A stretch of DNA of 64,000 nt from an uncultured Flavobacteriaceae bacterium. GTDB lineage: Bacteria > Bacteroidota > Bacteroidia > Flavobacteriales > Flavobacteriaceae. The number at the start of each line of letters is the position of its first letter. The first letter of the stretch is position 1. This document shows positions 1 to 9,866 of this stretch, piece by piece. The notes beneath the pieces are model-generated. The model had not been told where the DNA came from. It searched no databases and saw nothing but the letters and a program-made list of their open reading frames with translations. Both the position numbers and the translations under genes were made by a program. The stretch spans positions 1-64,000 of the forward strand of contig CALHGE010000014.1 in NCBI GenBank assembly GCA_938029725.1. Reading direction: 5' to 3'.

Positions 1-295
1 CAGAAGCGTAGACCAGAATGTATCGGTAAACGACTTTCCAAACTTTTTCACTCCCAATTCAGATGGCATCAATGATTTTTGGCAATTTGTTCCACCAACT
101 GAAAATTTTGAATTCACGCTATTAGGGGTAAGTATTTATGACCGTTATGGGCGTTTTCTAAAAATGATAGACCCCAAAAGTCGGGGGTGGAATGGTAATT
201 TCAATGGCAAATTACTTCCAAGTTCTGATTACTGGTTCAAGGCTATTTTCAATAATCAAAAAGAGGTTCTAGGCCACTTCGCATTGAAACGGTAA
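1..295 (+). CDS. C-terminal fragment of a T9SS type-B (gliding motility-associated C-terminal) protein, truncated at window edge
   Basis: Frame 2 reads ...NDFPNFFTPNSDGINDFWQF...VSIYDRYGRFLKMIDPKSRGWNGNFNGKLLPSSDYWFKAIF...LKR*, typical type-B CTD (FTPNxDGxND, DRYGR, GWNG, DYWF). Confidence 0.85.
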   Translation, partial: RSVDQNVSVNDFPNFFTPNSDGINDFWQFVPPTENFEFTLLGVSIYDRYGRFLKMIDPKSRGWNGNFNGKLLPSSDYWFKAIFNNQKEVLGHFALKR

Positions 296-387
296 AAAAA
301 GTCTACAACGCGTGGCCCTTTATTATTGTTAAAAACTAACTGCCTTCAGACATAAAATATACAGCTTCTCTTTCGTATTTTTAAAGG

Positions 388-2376
388 ATGAAATTTAAGG
401 TAGTATCAGATTTTAAACCCACAGGTGATCAGCCAAAAGCAATCAAGCAATTGGTCGAAGGCTTGGATGGTAAAGAGAAGTACCAAACCCTTTTGGGCGT
501 TACTGGTTCTGGAAAAACATTTACTGTAGCGAACGTCATCGAAGAAGTTCAGCGCCCTACCCTGATTTTAGCTCATAATAAGACCCTGGCTGCTCAATTA
601 TACTCAGAGTTCAAGCAGTTCTTTCCTGAAAATGCAGTAGAATACTTTGTTTCCTACTATGATTACTATCAACCAGAAGCCTTTATACCTAGTTCGGGAC
701 TTTATATCGAAAAAGATCTTTCAATTAATGAGGATATAGAAAAACTCCGTTTAAGTACTACCTCCTCTCTCCTATCAGGCCGAAGAGATGTGATTGTTAT
801 TGCCTCTGTATCCTGCTTATATGGTATTGGCAACCCTGTAGAATTTCAGAAGAATGTAATTAACATCAAAAAAGATCAGGTCATCGCTCGAACTAAGTTT
901 TTGCATCAATTAGTGCAAAGTCTATATTCAAGAACTACTGCAGACTTTCGAAACGGTAACTTCAGAGTTAAAGGTGATGTGGTAGATGTATTTCCTAGCT
1001 ACGCTGATCATGCATATCGCATTCACTTTTTCGGTGATGAAGTTGAAGAAATCGAAGCGTTTGACCCCTTCAATAATACCATAATTGAAGTTTACGAAAA
1101 CTTAAATATCTATCCGGCGAATATGTTTGTTACCTCCCCTGATATTCTTCAGAATGCCATTCATTCGATACAAGACGATTTAGTCAAACAGCTTGATTAT
1201 TTCAAAGATATTGCCAAACCACTAGAAGCAAAACGCTTAGAGGAACGAACCAATTTTGATTTGGAGATGATTCGTGAGTTAGGATACTGTTCAGGAATAG
1301 AAAACTATTCTAGATACCTAGATGGCAGAGAACCAGGTACCCGTCCTTTCTGTCTCTTAGATTACTTTCCTGACGATTACTTGATGGTGATTGATGAAAG
1401 TCACGTTACCATTCCTCAAGTACATGCCATGTACGGTGGCGATCGATCTAGAAAAGTAAATTTAGTAGATTATGGCTTTCGCCTTCCTGCAGCTATGGAC
1501 AATAGACCTCTGAAGTTCGAAGAATTTGAGGCATTACAAACTCAAGTAATCTATGTAAGTGCCACTCCTGCAGATTACGAAATGAAACTAAGTGAAGGTA
1601 TATTTGCAGAACAAATTATTCGCCCGACCGGACTCTTAGACCCAATTATTGAAGTTCGACCTAGTTTAAATCAAATCGATGATCTCGTTGAAGAAATTCA
1701 CAAGCGTGTCGAAAAAGATGAAAGAACTTTAGTGACAACGCTTACAAAACGCATGGCAGAAGAGCTAGCAAAATACCTAACGCGCATAAATGTGCGCTGC
1801 CGATATATTCATAGCGATGTAGACACCTTAGAACGGGTTGAGATTATGCAAGACCTTCGAAAAGGTATTTTTGATGTTTTAATCGGCGTTAATTTATTGA
1901 GAGAAGGACTTGATTTACCTGAAGTTTCACTTGTAGCAATTTTAGATGCTGACAAAGAAGGTTTCTTAAGAAGTAATCGCTCACTAACTCAAACCGTAGG
2001 AAGAGCGGCCAGAAATTTAAATGGTAGAGCTATAATGTATGCGGATAAAATTACAGCAAGCATGCAAAAAACTATGGATCAAACTACCTATAGACGAGAG
2101 AAACAAATCGCCTATAACACAAAACACAACATCATACCGAAAGCACTCAATAAAAGCCTGGATAGCGTACTAGCGAAAAATTCTGTTTCTACTTATCATT
2201 TTAAAAAAGAAGAGATGCGAGCTGCAGAACCGGATATGGATTATTTAACGAAAGATCAAATCGAAAAATTAATTCGTGAGAAACGTAAATCCATGGAAAA
2301 AGCTGCTAAAGAATTAGACTTTATGCATGCAGCGAAATTACGCGATGAAATAAAGCTTTTACAAAATATGGAGTGA
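388..2376 (+). CDS. uvrB: Excinuclease ABC subunit UvrB
   Basis: Walker A GVTGSGKT, YYDYYQPEAF, C-terminal UVR domain. Confidence 0.98.
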   Translation: MKFKVVSDFKPTGDQPKAIKQLVEGLDGKEKYQTLLGVTGSGKTFTVANVIEEVQRPTLILAHNKTLAAQLYSEFKQFFPENAVEYFVSYYDYYQPEAFIPSSGLYIEKDLSINEDIEKLRLSTTSSLLSGRRDVIVIASVSCLYGIGNPVEFQKNVINIKKDQVIARTKFLHQLVQSLYSRTTADFRNGNFRVKGDVVDVFPSYADHAYRIHFFGDEVEEIEAFDPFNNTIIEVYENLNIYPANMFVTSPDILQNAIHSIQDDLVKQLDYFKDIAKPLEAKRLEERTNFDLEMIRELGYCSGIENYSRYLDGREPGTRPFCLLDYFPDDYLMVIDESHVTIPQVHAMYGGDRSRKVNLVDYGFRLPAAMDNRPLKFEEFEALQTQVIYVSATPADYEMKLSEGIFAEQIIRPTGLLDPIIEVRPSLNQIDDLVEEIHKRVEKDERTLVTTLTKRMAEELAKYLTRINVRCRYIHSDVDTLERVEIMQDLRKGIFDVLIGVNLLREGLDLPEVSLVAILDADKEGFLRSNRSLTQTVGRAARNLNGRAIMYADKITASMQKTMDQTTYRREKQIAYNTKHNIIPKALNKSLDSVLAKNSVSTYHFKKEEMRAAEPDMDYLTKDQIEKLIREKRKSMEKAAKELDFMHAAKLRDEIKLLQNME

Positions 2377-2517
2377 AACCCAGTAAAAATCGCAATTTTC
2401 TTTAGTACTACACTCCTATTTCAAATTTCAAAAGCAAAATTAAATCATTTATTAGCTCCACTATGTGGTAATCACATCAAGCTGCTTTTTTAATAAAAAT
2501 TAAAGCAACTTTTACTA

Positions 2518-2667
2518 CTACCTGTTTAAAGCGCACTTTAATTTGAACAAAACAGCACCTAGTACTACCCTGGCCCTGGCTATTTTGCTCTTCTGTTTTG
2601 ACATCCTTGTAATTAATTCAATTTCGCTATCAAAATCGACTAATTCTGAAATAAGCAAAAGTCCTTT
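2518..2667 (-). pseudogene. Possible transposase (DUF772-like) remnant
   Basis: Start-less minus-strand open stretch ...LLLISELVDFDSEIELITRMSKQKSKIARARVVLGAVLFKLKCALNR*, resembling the (x)RVVLGALIIKxKLNLSD block of Bacteroidota IS transposases. Confidence 0.25.
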
Positions 2668-2729
2668 TTATGCCTTGTTAGATGATCCTTGCTGATTTAT
2701 TTATTTTTAATCTAATTTCATCTGACAGC

Positions 2730-2744
2730 AGCACACTGTGTGCT
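2730..2744. repeat. Perfect palindrome AGCACAC-T-GTGTGCT
   Basis: Read directly. Confidence 0.7.
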
Positions 2745-2814
2745 CTACATTGCAATACTTCCTAAAACACAATACAGCTTCTAGTTAAATATCTTAAAAT
2801 TAAAAAGAATAAAA

Positions 2815-2850
2815 ACGCCCCTATTATTTAAAATAGAGACGTTTTTCAAC
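2815..2850. terminator. Rho-independent terminator-like hairpin
   Basis: AAAACGCCCCTATTATTTAAAATAGAGACGTTTTT, imperfect stem with T tract, downstream of hsp20 (minus). Confidence 0.6.
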
Positions 2851-2915
2851 TAACCAACTAAACCAACTTTTGTGAAAGCCTGAAGAAACAGACGGATCAC
2901 AATTTCTATATATTC

Positions 2916-3341
2916 TTAAGACAATTCAATCTGTCTTTTGGGTTTTGGTAATGCTTCTTCTTTTTTAGGAAGCCTAAAACTCAATATTCCATTTTCATAA
3001 ATCGCTTTTATATTTTCTACATCAATGGTATTGGGTAAGGTGAACGCCCTTTTAAAAGGTTTTAATGAAAACTCTCTTCGCGTGTACTTTGACTCCTTCT
3101 TTACTTCCTCATTTTTTACTTCAGTCGAAACTGTGAGGACATCTTCATCAACCTCAATATTAAAATCTTCTTTGATCCTGCCCGGAGCAGAAAGTTGTAA
3201 TTCGATATCCACCTCGTTCTCTTTTATGTTCACAGGTGGAAGATTATGTGCCAGAGTTTCTGCGCCTCCAAACCAATCTGGCTTAAAGATTTCATTCATT
3301 AATGCGGGGAATACTAGATTGTTTCTTTTCGGTATGCTCAT
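2916..3341 (-). CDS. Small heat shock protein Hsp20 family
   Basis: Alpha-crystallin domain (LSAPGRIKEDFNIEVDEDVLTV... YENGILSFRLPKKE). Confidence 0.93.
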   Translation of the reverse strand: MSIPKRNNLVFPALMNEIFKPDWFGGAETLAHNLPPVNIKENEVDIELQLSAPGRIKEDFNIEVDEDVLTVSTEVKNEEVKKESKYTRREFSLKPFKRAFTLPNTIDVENIKAIYENGILSFRLPKKEEALPKPKRQIELS

Positions 3342-3410
3342 AATATGTATTTTTAAATAGTTTATTTTTTAATTAATCTCATAAAGTCAAAATACATACC
3401 AACCATAATT

Positions 3411-3458
3411 TAGTGACGTTTTGTCACTATTACTATTCAAATAGCTGTCATAATGTCA
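3411..3458 (-). promoter_or_regulatory. Candidate heat-shock operator region: TAGTGAC-N5-GTCACTA palindrome plus TGACATTATGACA direct repeat
   Basis: Palindrome 3411-3429; TGTCATAATGTCA (plus strand) 3446-3458; near-identical 13-mer upstream of grpE. Confidence 0.45.
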
Positions 3459-3541
3459 ATATTTTATTAAATTCAGGACCTTTCTGTCGCTTATGCAATG
3501 TTTTTAAGAACAAATTCAATTAAAATCTAAAATATCAACCT

Positions 3542-4675
3542 ATGAAAAATCAGGGTACACTTCTCATTCTGTTTGTTATTCATCTAAATATTGCAGCACA
3601 AAATCAAAGAATTCGGGATTATGGTATTGAAATCGGAGTTCTAAAAACCGGAATACACAATTGCATTACTGATGTTAAGGGCGTTAAAGTCGGACACACG
3701 ACCTTAATCAAAGGAGATAACATCAGAACAGGAGTCACCGCCATCTTGCCTCATGACGGCAATATTTTTCAATCAAAAGTACCTGCAGCTATCTATTTAG
3801 GAAACGGCTTTGGTAAGTTAGCTGGCTACAGCCAGGTAAAGGAATTGGGCACTATCGAAACTCCCATTATTCTAACCAACACCTTGAGCGTACCAGCAGC
3901 TTCAGATGCTCTTATAACTTATACTCTAGCGCAAAAGGAAAATCTCGAGGTACGCTCTGTAAATGCTGTGGTCGGAGAAACAAATGATGGATGGTTAAAC
4001 GATATTAGAGGAAGACACATTAAAGAGCAACACGTCTTGAATGCAATTAATAATGCGAAAGGCGGAGTTGTCAAAGAAGGCAATGTAGGTGCTGGCACAG
4101 GAACAATATGCTTCCAGTATAAAGGAGGAATCGGCACCTCTTCACGTCTTATTCCAAAAATCTATGGAGCATACACGGTAGGCGTCTTAGTTCAAACCAA
4201 TTTTGGAGGCGTATTTGAGTTAAATGGAGCCCCGATAGCAAAAGAACTTGACAACTACCCAAGACAATACACGTATGATGTTGATGGCTCTTGTATGATT
4301 ATTGTAATGACAGACGCTCCACTAAATGCAAGAAACTTAGAACGGATGGCAAAACGGGCGATAATGGGTTTGGCAAAAACAGGCGGCATAGCTTCGAATG
4401 GTAGTGGTGATTATGTGATTGCTGTATCAACTGCAGAAGAGAACCGTGTTTCTCACAAAAACAAATCTTTGTTTGAACAAAAAAAAGTTTTAAAAAATGG
4501 AGCAATGACGCCTCTTTTTCTTGCGACAATTGAAGCCACAGAAGAAGCCATATTAAATTCATTGTTCGCTGCCAATACAATGAAAGGAAGAGCCGGCCAT
4601 CAAGTGCAGGCTATCCCATTAGATAAAATTCTAGAAATAATGAGAAAATATAATAAGCTAATCGAAAAAAAATAG
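3542..4675 (+). CDS. P1 family peptidase (DmpA / L-aminopeptidase-D-esterase)
   Basis: GxxNxITDVKGVKVGHTTL, GNVGAGTGTICFQYKGGIGTSSR, GSGDYVIAVST. Confidence 0.92.
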   Translation: MKNQGTLLILFVIHLNIAAQNQRIRDYGIEIGVLKTGIHNCITDVKGVKVGHTTLIKGDNIRTGVTAILPHDGNIFQSKVPAAIYLGNGFGKLAGYSQVKELGTIETPIILTNTLSVPAASDALITYTLAQKENLEVRSVNAVVGETNDGWLNDIRGRHIKEQHVLNAINNAKGGVVKEGNVGAGTGTICFQYKGGIGTSSRLIPKIYGAYTVGVLVQTNFGGVFELNGAPIAKELDNYPRQYTYDVDGSCMIIVMTDAPLNARNLERMAKRAIMGLAKTGGIASNGSGDYVIAVSTAEENRVSHKNKSLFEQKKVLKNGAMTPLFLATIEATEEAILNSLFAANTMKGRAGHQVQAIPLDKILEIMRKYNKLIEKK

Positions 4676-4724
4676 GAATAAAAGTATTCAATTATCCTAG
4701 CTGTACTTCTTAAATATTCCTATG

Positions 4725-5126
4725 CTAATTATGATAAGTCTTAAAAATAGTAATTAACACTTCAGGCGGAACCACATTATTAGGGTACTCGTGCATAATT
4801 GAAAGCACCTGATTAATAGCAGATGGTGGCAACCCCATAGAAAGTCCCATATCATGCAAACGCCTAATCTCAAGCTCTTCTTGAGTACTATCAACATTCA
4901 TCAATAAAAGCAATCTATGAAACTGCAAAATACGCTCCGCCTCTGTCTTAGGAACAATGTGCTCACTCTCTTGGCTAAAAAGTCCGTCGAAAACATTTCG
5001 GTCAACACCTAACTGTTTCGAAACCCCCAGGAGGAATTTATACTCAGGATCTTTAATGAAATCATCAACCCTCGCAAAGGCAATCATTTCAGAAAGAATA
5101 CTTAGCTTTTCTTTAAAGGTATTCAT
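4725..5126 (-). CDS. TerB-like helical protein
   Basis: KLSILSEMIAFARVDDFIKDPEYKFLLGVSKQLGV resembles the TerB fold. Confidence 0.6.
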   Translation of the reverse strand: MNTFKEKLSILSEMIAFARVDDFIKDPEYKFLLGVSKQLGVDRNVFDGLFSQESEHIVPKTEAERILQFHRLLLLMNVDSTQEELEIRRLHDMGLSMGLPPSAINQVLSIMHEYPNNVVPPEVLITIFKTYHN

Positions 5127-5261
5127 AACTAGAGTCTTAGATAGTAAAATCTACTTTAGTATAACTAAAAAAGTAATAGCATCGTATAAATTATCGACAA
5201 ACAACGAGCAAATTACAGGCCACCACAAATTTTGTAATATCTTGCACATAAATTGAAATGT

Positions 5262-5627
5262 ATGACCAATAACGATATTTTCAAGAAACTAAGAGTAGCC
5301 TTAATGTTACGAGATGATGAAATTGTCGAGATTTTAAAACTGGCTGATTTCAAAATTTCTAAAAGTGAATTGGGCGCATTTTTCCGAAAAGAAGAGCATC
5401 CTAACTATATGGAATGCGGCGATCAAGTATTGCGAAATTTTCTAAATGCCCTAGTAATTCATTTGCGTGGAACGAAAGAAAATCCAAAAAACCCAGGGGA
5501 AGTACTTTCACAAAAAAAAGCTATTCACCAAACCGATAAGCCAAAACCAGTCTACAAAGCAATTCAACGTAAAAAACTAAATCAGGATATAGAACCTATA
5601 AAATATAAGAACAAAAAAAAGTCCTAG
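5262..5627 (+). CDS. DUF1456 family protein (YehS-like)
   Basis: NNDIFKKLRVALMLRDDEIVEILKLADFKISKSELGAFFRKEEHPNYMECGDQVLRNFLNAL; start trimmed to MTNND. Confidence 0.85.
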   Translation: MTNNDIFKKLRVALMLRDDEIVEILKLADFKISKSELGAFFRKEEHPNYMECGDQVLRNFLNALVIHLRGTKENPKNPGEVLSQKKAIHQTDKPKPVYKAIQRKKLNQDIEPIKYKNKKKS

Positions 5628-5654
5628 TCTCGAATTATTCGAGATAGGACCTTT
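5616..5654. terminator. Bidirectional terminator-like hairpin
   Basis: AAAGTCCTAGTCTCGAATTATTCGAGATAGGACCTTT between convergent genes. Confidence 0.7.
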
Positions 5655-5678
5655 AAATTGCTAGTCATTGACCAACCG

Positions 5679-6023
5679 TTAACTAGCAATACGCACTGAT
5701 ACAGTGTATTTCTTACCTTCTTCATATTCGCTTATAGCGACCTCTTGATAGTTCAATCTACCTTTAATAAATCCCTCCAAATCTTCTTGATCCGTTTCCA
5801 CTGACAATACCACAATTTCTTTATCACTGTTCAACATAAAAAGCACCTGTGCCTCATGGCCTTGGTTAGCTTCATTCAAATTGTTGCTGTTTAAAAATTC
5901 ACCTATTTGCTTAGATAAGTTTTCAGTTTTAGATGGCTCAACATCTTTTTTTAAATCGTTTGCAAAAATACTTCCGGTAGAAAGTAGCAAAGCTGCTACT
6001 AGCATTAAACTAATTTTTCTCAT
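5679..6023 (-). CDS. Small exported hypothetical protein
   Basis: Signal peptide MRKISLMLVAALLLSTGSIFA; no recognised domain. Confidence 0.6.
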   Translation of the reverse strand: MRKISLMLVAALLLSTGSIFANDLKKDVEPSKTENLSKQIGEFLNSNNLNEANQGHEAQVLFMLNSDKEIVVLSVETDQEDLEGFIKGRLNYQEVAISEYEEGKKYTVSVRIAS

Positions 6024-6373
6024 GACTTGATTGTTTTTTAACCCTGATTCGTTGATTGACGATTTTAGTTCAGGATTTGATTAATACTCAATTAATGAAT
6101 TACTAAAAAGACGCCTCAAAACTACTATTGTTACAGCTGAGATGATTTTTAACATTTTTTTATTAATTCGACTGTGCTCATCTACAGTAGAAAACTATTC
6201 TAAAACAAAAAACTAATACCTTGAAAATCAATAACTTAAAAACTACATTGACTTTGTATTTAATAGCTAAAATTTAGTGAAGAAAAAAAGTAACAAAATC
6301 TACTTCAACAACAACTATCAAAATTATTTAACAGCGTAATACACCAGTTAAGACTTTATTTCGAAAAAAGAAA

Positions 6374-6396
6374 GGCAACTATTTTAAATAGTTGCC
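6374..6396. repeat. Hairpin GGCAACTATTT-T-AAATAGTTGCC
   Basis: Perfect 11-1-11 inverted repeat. Confidence 0.7.
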
Positions 6397-6400
6397 ATAG

Positions 6401-6436
6401 AAAAAGGGCAATGTTTAAAATAACATTGCCCTTTTT
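6401..6436 (-). terminator. sucC terminator
   Basis: AAAAAGGGCAATGTT-N6-AACATTGCCCTTTTT, perfect 15-bp stem. Confidence 0.85.
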
Positions 6437-6457
6437 AAAGTATTTAAAATGTATTAT

Positions 6458-7651
6458 CTAAGCCAAAACTGCCTTCACTTTATCTGCAGCTTCTTGAAAC
6501 TGTACAGCTGAATGAACCTCTAAGCCTGAATTATCGATAATATCTTTTGCAATTTCGGCATTGGTACCCTGTAAACGAACTATAATTGGAACGTTCATAG
6601 CATCACCCATATTCTTATAGGCTTCAACTATACCATTTGCCACACGATCACAACGCACAATACCTCCAAAGATATTTACTAGTATCGCTTTTACTCCTTT
6701 ATCTTTTAAAATGATACGAAAAGCTTCTTCCACTCTTTTTGCATCTGCCGTACCACCAACATCTAAGAAGTTAGCAGGCTCTCCACCCGCCATTTTAATT
6801 AAATCCATCGTTGCCATAGCAAGTCCGGCACCGTTGACCATGCAACCGACGTTTCCATCTAAATCTACATAATTCAAGCCTAATGCACCTGCTTCAACCT
6901 CTATTGGGTTTTCTTCACGCAAATCACGCATTTCTGAATATTGCTTTCTTCTATACAATGCATTGTCGTCAATTGATACTTTAGCATCAACCGCCATGAT
7001 TTTATCATCAGATGTTTTGAGAACTGGATTGATTTCAAACATATTAGAATCACTTTCAACATATGCCTTATACAAAGAAGCAATGAACTTTGTCATCTCT
7101 TTAAAAGCAGTTCCAGATAAGCCTAAATTGAAAGCTATCTTACGCGCTTGAAAAGGAAGCAATCCTGTTGAAGGATCAATTTCTTCTGTAAAAATAAGGT
7201 GTGGCGTACTTTCTGCAACCTCCTCTATATCCATCCCACCTTCGGTAGAATACATAATCATATTTTTTCCTGTACCTCTATTTAATACAACAGATACATA
7301 GAACTCACTGGTTTCACTATCGCCTGGGTAGTATACATCTTCAGCAATTAATACCTGGTGTACTTTTTTACCTTCTGCAGAAGTTTGTGGTGTAATCAAA
7401 TTCATTCCGATCATCTGACCAGCAATCTCTTCAACTTCTTTAAGATTTTTCGCAATTTTAACTCCACCGCCTTTACCTCTACCACCTGCATGAACCTGTG
7501 CTTTTATCACATGCCATCCGGTACCTGTTTCAGCTGTTAATTGTTTAGCAGCATCAACTGCTTCTTTGGCATTATGTGCGACAATACCGCGCTGAATACG
7601 AACGCCAAAACTGGCTAAAATTTCTTTTCCTTGATACTCGTGAAGATTCAT
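6458..7651 (-). CDS. sucC: ADP-forming succinyl-CoA ligase subunit beta
   Basis: MNLHEYQGKEILASFGV, VHAGGRGKGGGVK, GCMVNGAGLAMATMD, NIFGGIVRCD. Confidence 0.98.
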   Translation of the reverse strand: MNLHEYQGKEILASFGVRIQRGIVAHNAKEAVDAAKQLTAETGTGWHVIKAQVHAGGRGKGGGVKIAKNLKEVEEIAGQMIGMNLITPQTSAEGKKVHQVLIAEDVYYPGDSETSEFYVSVVLNRGTGKNMIMYSTEGGMDIEEVAESTPHLIFTEEIDPSTGLLPFQARKIAFNLGLSGTAFKEMTKFIASLYKAYVESDSNMFEINPVLKTSDDKIMAVDAKVSIDDNALYRRKQYSEMRDLREENPIEVEAGALGLNYVDLDGNVGCMVNGAGLAMATMDLIKMAGGEPANFLDVGGTADAKRVEEAFRIILKDKGVKAILVNIFGGIVRCDRVANGIVEAYKNMGDAMNVPIIVRLQGTNAEIAKDIIDNSGLEVHSAVQFQEAADKVKAVLA

Positions 7652-7713
7652 ATATATAAGGTGTATTTAGATTCAGATACAAAAATAGGAAACGATTATG
7701 ATTTACACTAAAA

Positions 7714-7753
7714 TAATCAGTAATCAGTAATCAGTAATCAGTAATCAGTAATC
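7714..7753. repeat. Heptanucleotide tandem repeat (TAATCAG)x5 plus degenerate sixth copy
   Basis: Five perfect copies 7714-7748 then TAATC. Confidence 0.95.
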
Positions 7754-7812
7754 GAAAATCAAATTTTTATAGCACAAACGAGAATACCCGTCTTTTTATT
7801 TTGAGCTTGTCA

Positions 7813-8454
7813 TCACTTTACGGAATAGTCGTCAAAATCTAGTGGGTCAAAATTTTTGAAATCTCCATTTAATTTTATCGTTTGCTTCGTTCGATTTACC
7901 TCTTCCAAAACAGCAATGGTAGTCACCAAATGATTTTTAATAAAGGCTAGACGCTCACTTTCTCTTGAAATTTGCAAGAGTTCATATTCTTGATCAAACG
8001 ACAATCCCATTTTATGAACTAGTACATAACTATGGAATTTATCAACAGGTATTGGAGTGAAAGGCACCGACATCAGGTTATACAAAGCCTCCAAAAGCCC
8101 TAAAACTTCTTTTCTACTGGTATTATCGGCATCATTAATATTATCTAAAAATTCAACATCTCCACCGGAATATAACTTTCCTTCCAATTGATTTTCAAAA
8201 GCATTGACTTTAAAAACTTGTCGCGCAACACAGGTAACATCCATCTCACCTCCTTCATAAGAATTTACAACCTCAACCAACTGCACTTCCGTTCCAAAAA
8301 GTATGCTCTCATGAATATAAACTGGAATACCAAAAGTAACCGCATCCTCACGACAGTCGTTTATCAACTGCTTATAGCGCTCTTCAAAAATATGTAGAGG
8401 AACGGTCTCGCCGGGAAAAAATATAGATTGCAAAGGGAATAAAGGTAATTTCAT
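7813..8454 (-). CDS. LON peptidase substrate-binding domain protein
   Basis: MKLPLFPLQSIFFPGETVPLHIFEERYKQLINDC; start trimmed from ORF-track start. Confidence 0.9.
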   Translation of the reverse strand: MKLPLFPLQSIFFPGETVPLHIFEERYKQLINDCREDAVTFGIPVYIHESILFGTEVQLVEVVNSYEGGEMDVTCVARQVFKVNAFENQLEGKLYSGGDVEFLDNINDADNTSRKEVLGLLEALYNLMSVPFTPIPVDKFHSYVLVHKMGLSFDQEYELLQISRESERLAFIKNHLVTTIAVLEEVNRTKQTIKLNGDFKNFDPLDFDDYSVK

Positions 8455-8624
8455 ATACGAGGAACAATTTGAGTAAAAATACGACACCATAGGCGCAACA
8501 ACAAATGAATTACAAACTTGTATTTGTTACAAATATCACAAATTGTTGTATTTATTATATTTGGATCTTTTTTTTTGTCAGGAAACATGAAGAAAGTTAA
8601 ATTTGGTCAAAATTGATCGTAAAA

Positions 8625-9866
8625 ATGAAAAACGCTGATTTACTTAAAATAGCTAGTACCTACGGAGATCCGGTATATGTTTATGACTCCGAAAAAATAG
8701 TTTCTCAGTTCAATAGATTGACAAACGCCTTTAATGGGGTTAAAAAATTGCAACTGAATTATGCAGTCAAGGCACTTTCCAACCTTGCCATTTTAAAACT
8801 AATGAACAGTCTAGGAAGTGGTCTCGATACGGTTTCCATTCAAGAAGTTCAATTGGGTTTGCTGGCAGGATTCAAACCTGAATCAATTATATTCACGCCT
8901 AACGGTGTATCTCTTGAAGAAATTGAAGAGGCTGCACAACTAGGCGTCAGAATCAATATCGACAACCTTTCGATTTTGGAGCAGTTTGGAAGTAAGCATC
9001 CTGACATCCCCGTATGTATTCGCATCAACCCGCATGTTATGGCAGGTGGCAATTCAAATATTTCTGTAGGTCATATCGATTCTAAATTCGGAATAAGCAT
9101 TCACCAGATTCCACATCTGCTTCGTATTGTTGATTTGACAAAAATGAATATCAACGGAATTCATATGCATACAGGAAGTGACATTCTTGATATCGACGTG
9201 TTCCTATATGCTTCGGAAATACTTTTCGAAACCGCTAAAAATTTCTCTAATCTCGACTTTATTGATTTTGGGAGCGGGTTTAAGGTTCCCTACAACGAAG
9301 GAGACATCGAAACCAATATTGAGGAATTAGGCAAAAAACTAAGTACTCGATTCAATGAATTCTGCAAAGAATATGGAAAAGCACTCACCCTAGCTTTCGA
9401 ACCCGGAAAATTTTTGGTTAGTGAAGCGGGTGTGTTTTTAGCTAAAGTAAATGTAGTCAAACAAACCACATCTACCGTATTTGCAAGCATTGATTCAGGG
9501 TTCAACCACTTTATACGCCCAATGCTTTATGGCTCTTCGCATCGCATTATCAATATATCTCACGAGAAAGGAAGGGAACGTTATTACTCCGTTGTAGGAT
9601 ATATTTGCGAGACGGACACTTTCGCAAGCAATCGAAGAATCAATGAAATTTCAGAAGGTGATATTCTATGTTTTAAAAATGCAGGTGCCTATTGTTTTAC
9701 AATGGCTAGTAACTACAATTCAAGATTTCGCCCACCAGAAGTATTATGGCATAACGGAAAAGCTATTCTAATTCGCGAACGGGAAAATTTTGACGATTTA
9801 ATTAAACATCAGCTTGATGTGAAAGACCTGTTCTCTCCTGTCAAGGAGGCCGTAAAGCTTAAATAG
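8625..9866 (+). CDS. lysA: Diaminopimelate decarboxylase
   Basis: YGDPVYVYD, LNYAVKALSN, HMHTGSDI, FEPGKFLV; ATG at 8625 preferred over TTG at 8613. Confidence 0.93.
   Translation: MKNADLLKIASTYGDPVYVYDSEKIVSQFNRLTNAFNGVKKLQLNYAVKALSNLAILKLMNSLGSGLDTVSIQEVQLGLLAGFKPESIIFTPNGVSLEEIEEAAQLGVRINIDNLSILEQFGSKHPDIPVCIRINPHVMAGGNSNISVGHIDSKFGISIHQIPHLLRIVDLTKMNINGIHMHTGSDILDIDVFLYASEILFETAKNFSNLDFIDFGSGFKVPYNEGDIETNIEELGKKLSTRFNEFCKEYGKALTLAFEPGKFLVSEAGVFLAKVNVVKQTTSTVFASIDSGFNHFIRPMLYGSSHRIINISHEKGRERYYSVVGYICETDTFASNRRINEISEGDILCFKNAGAYCFTMASNYNSRFRPPEVLWHNGKAILIRERENFDDLIKHQLDVKDLFSPVKEAVKLK

Noticed and set aside
3025-3360. 111-aa plus-strand ORF antisense to hsp20
   Set aside because: Fully overlaps a clear Hsp20 gene; low-complexity S/F composition typical of shadow ORFs.
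8522-8534. ATTTGT-T-ACAAAT palindrome between LON-domain gene and lysA
   Set aside because: Short AT-rich palindrome, expected by chance in such sequence; no second copy of the same design seen.
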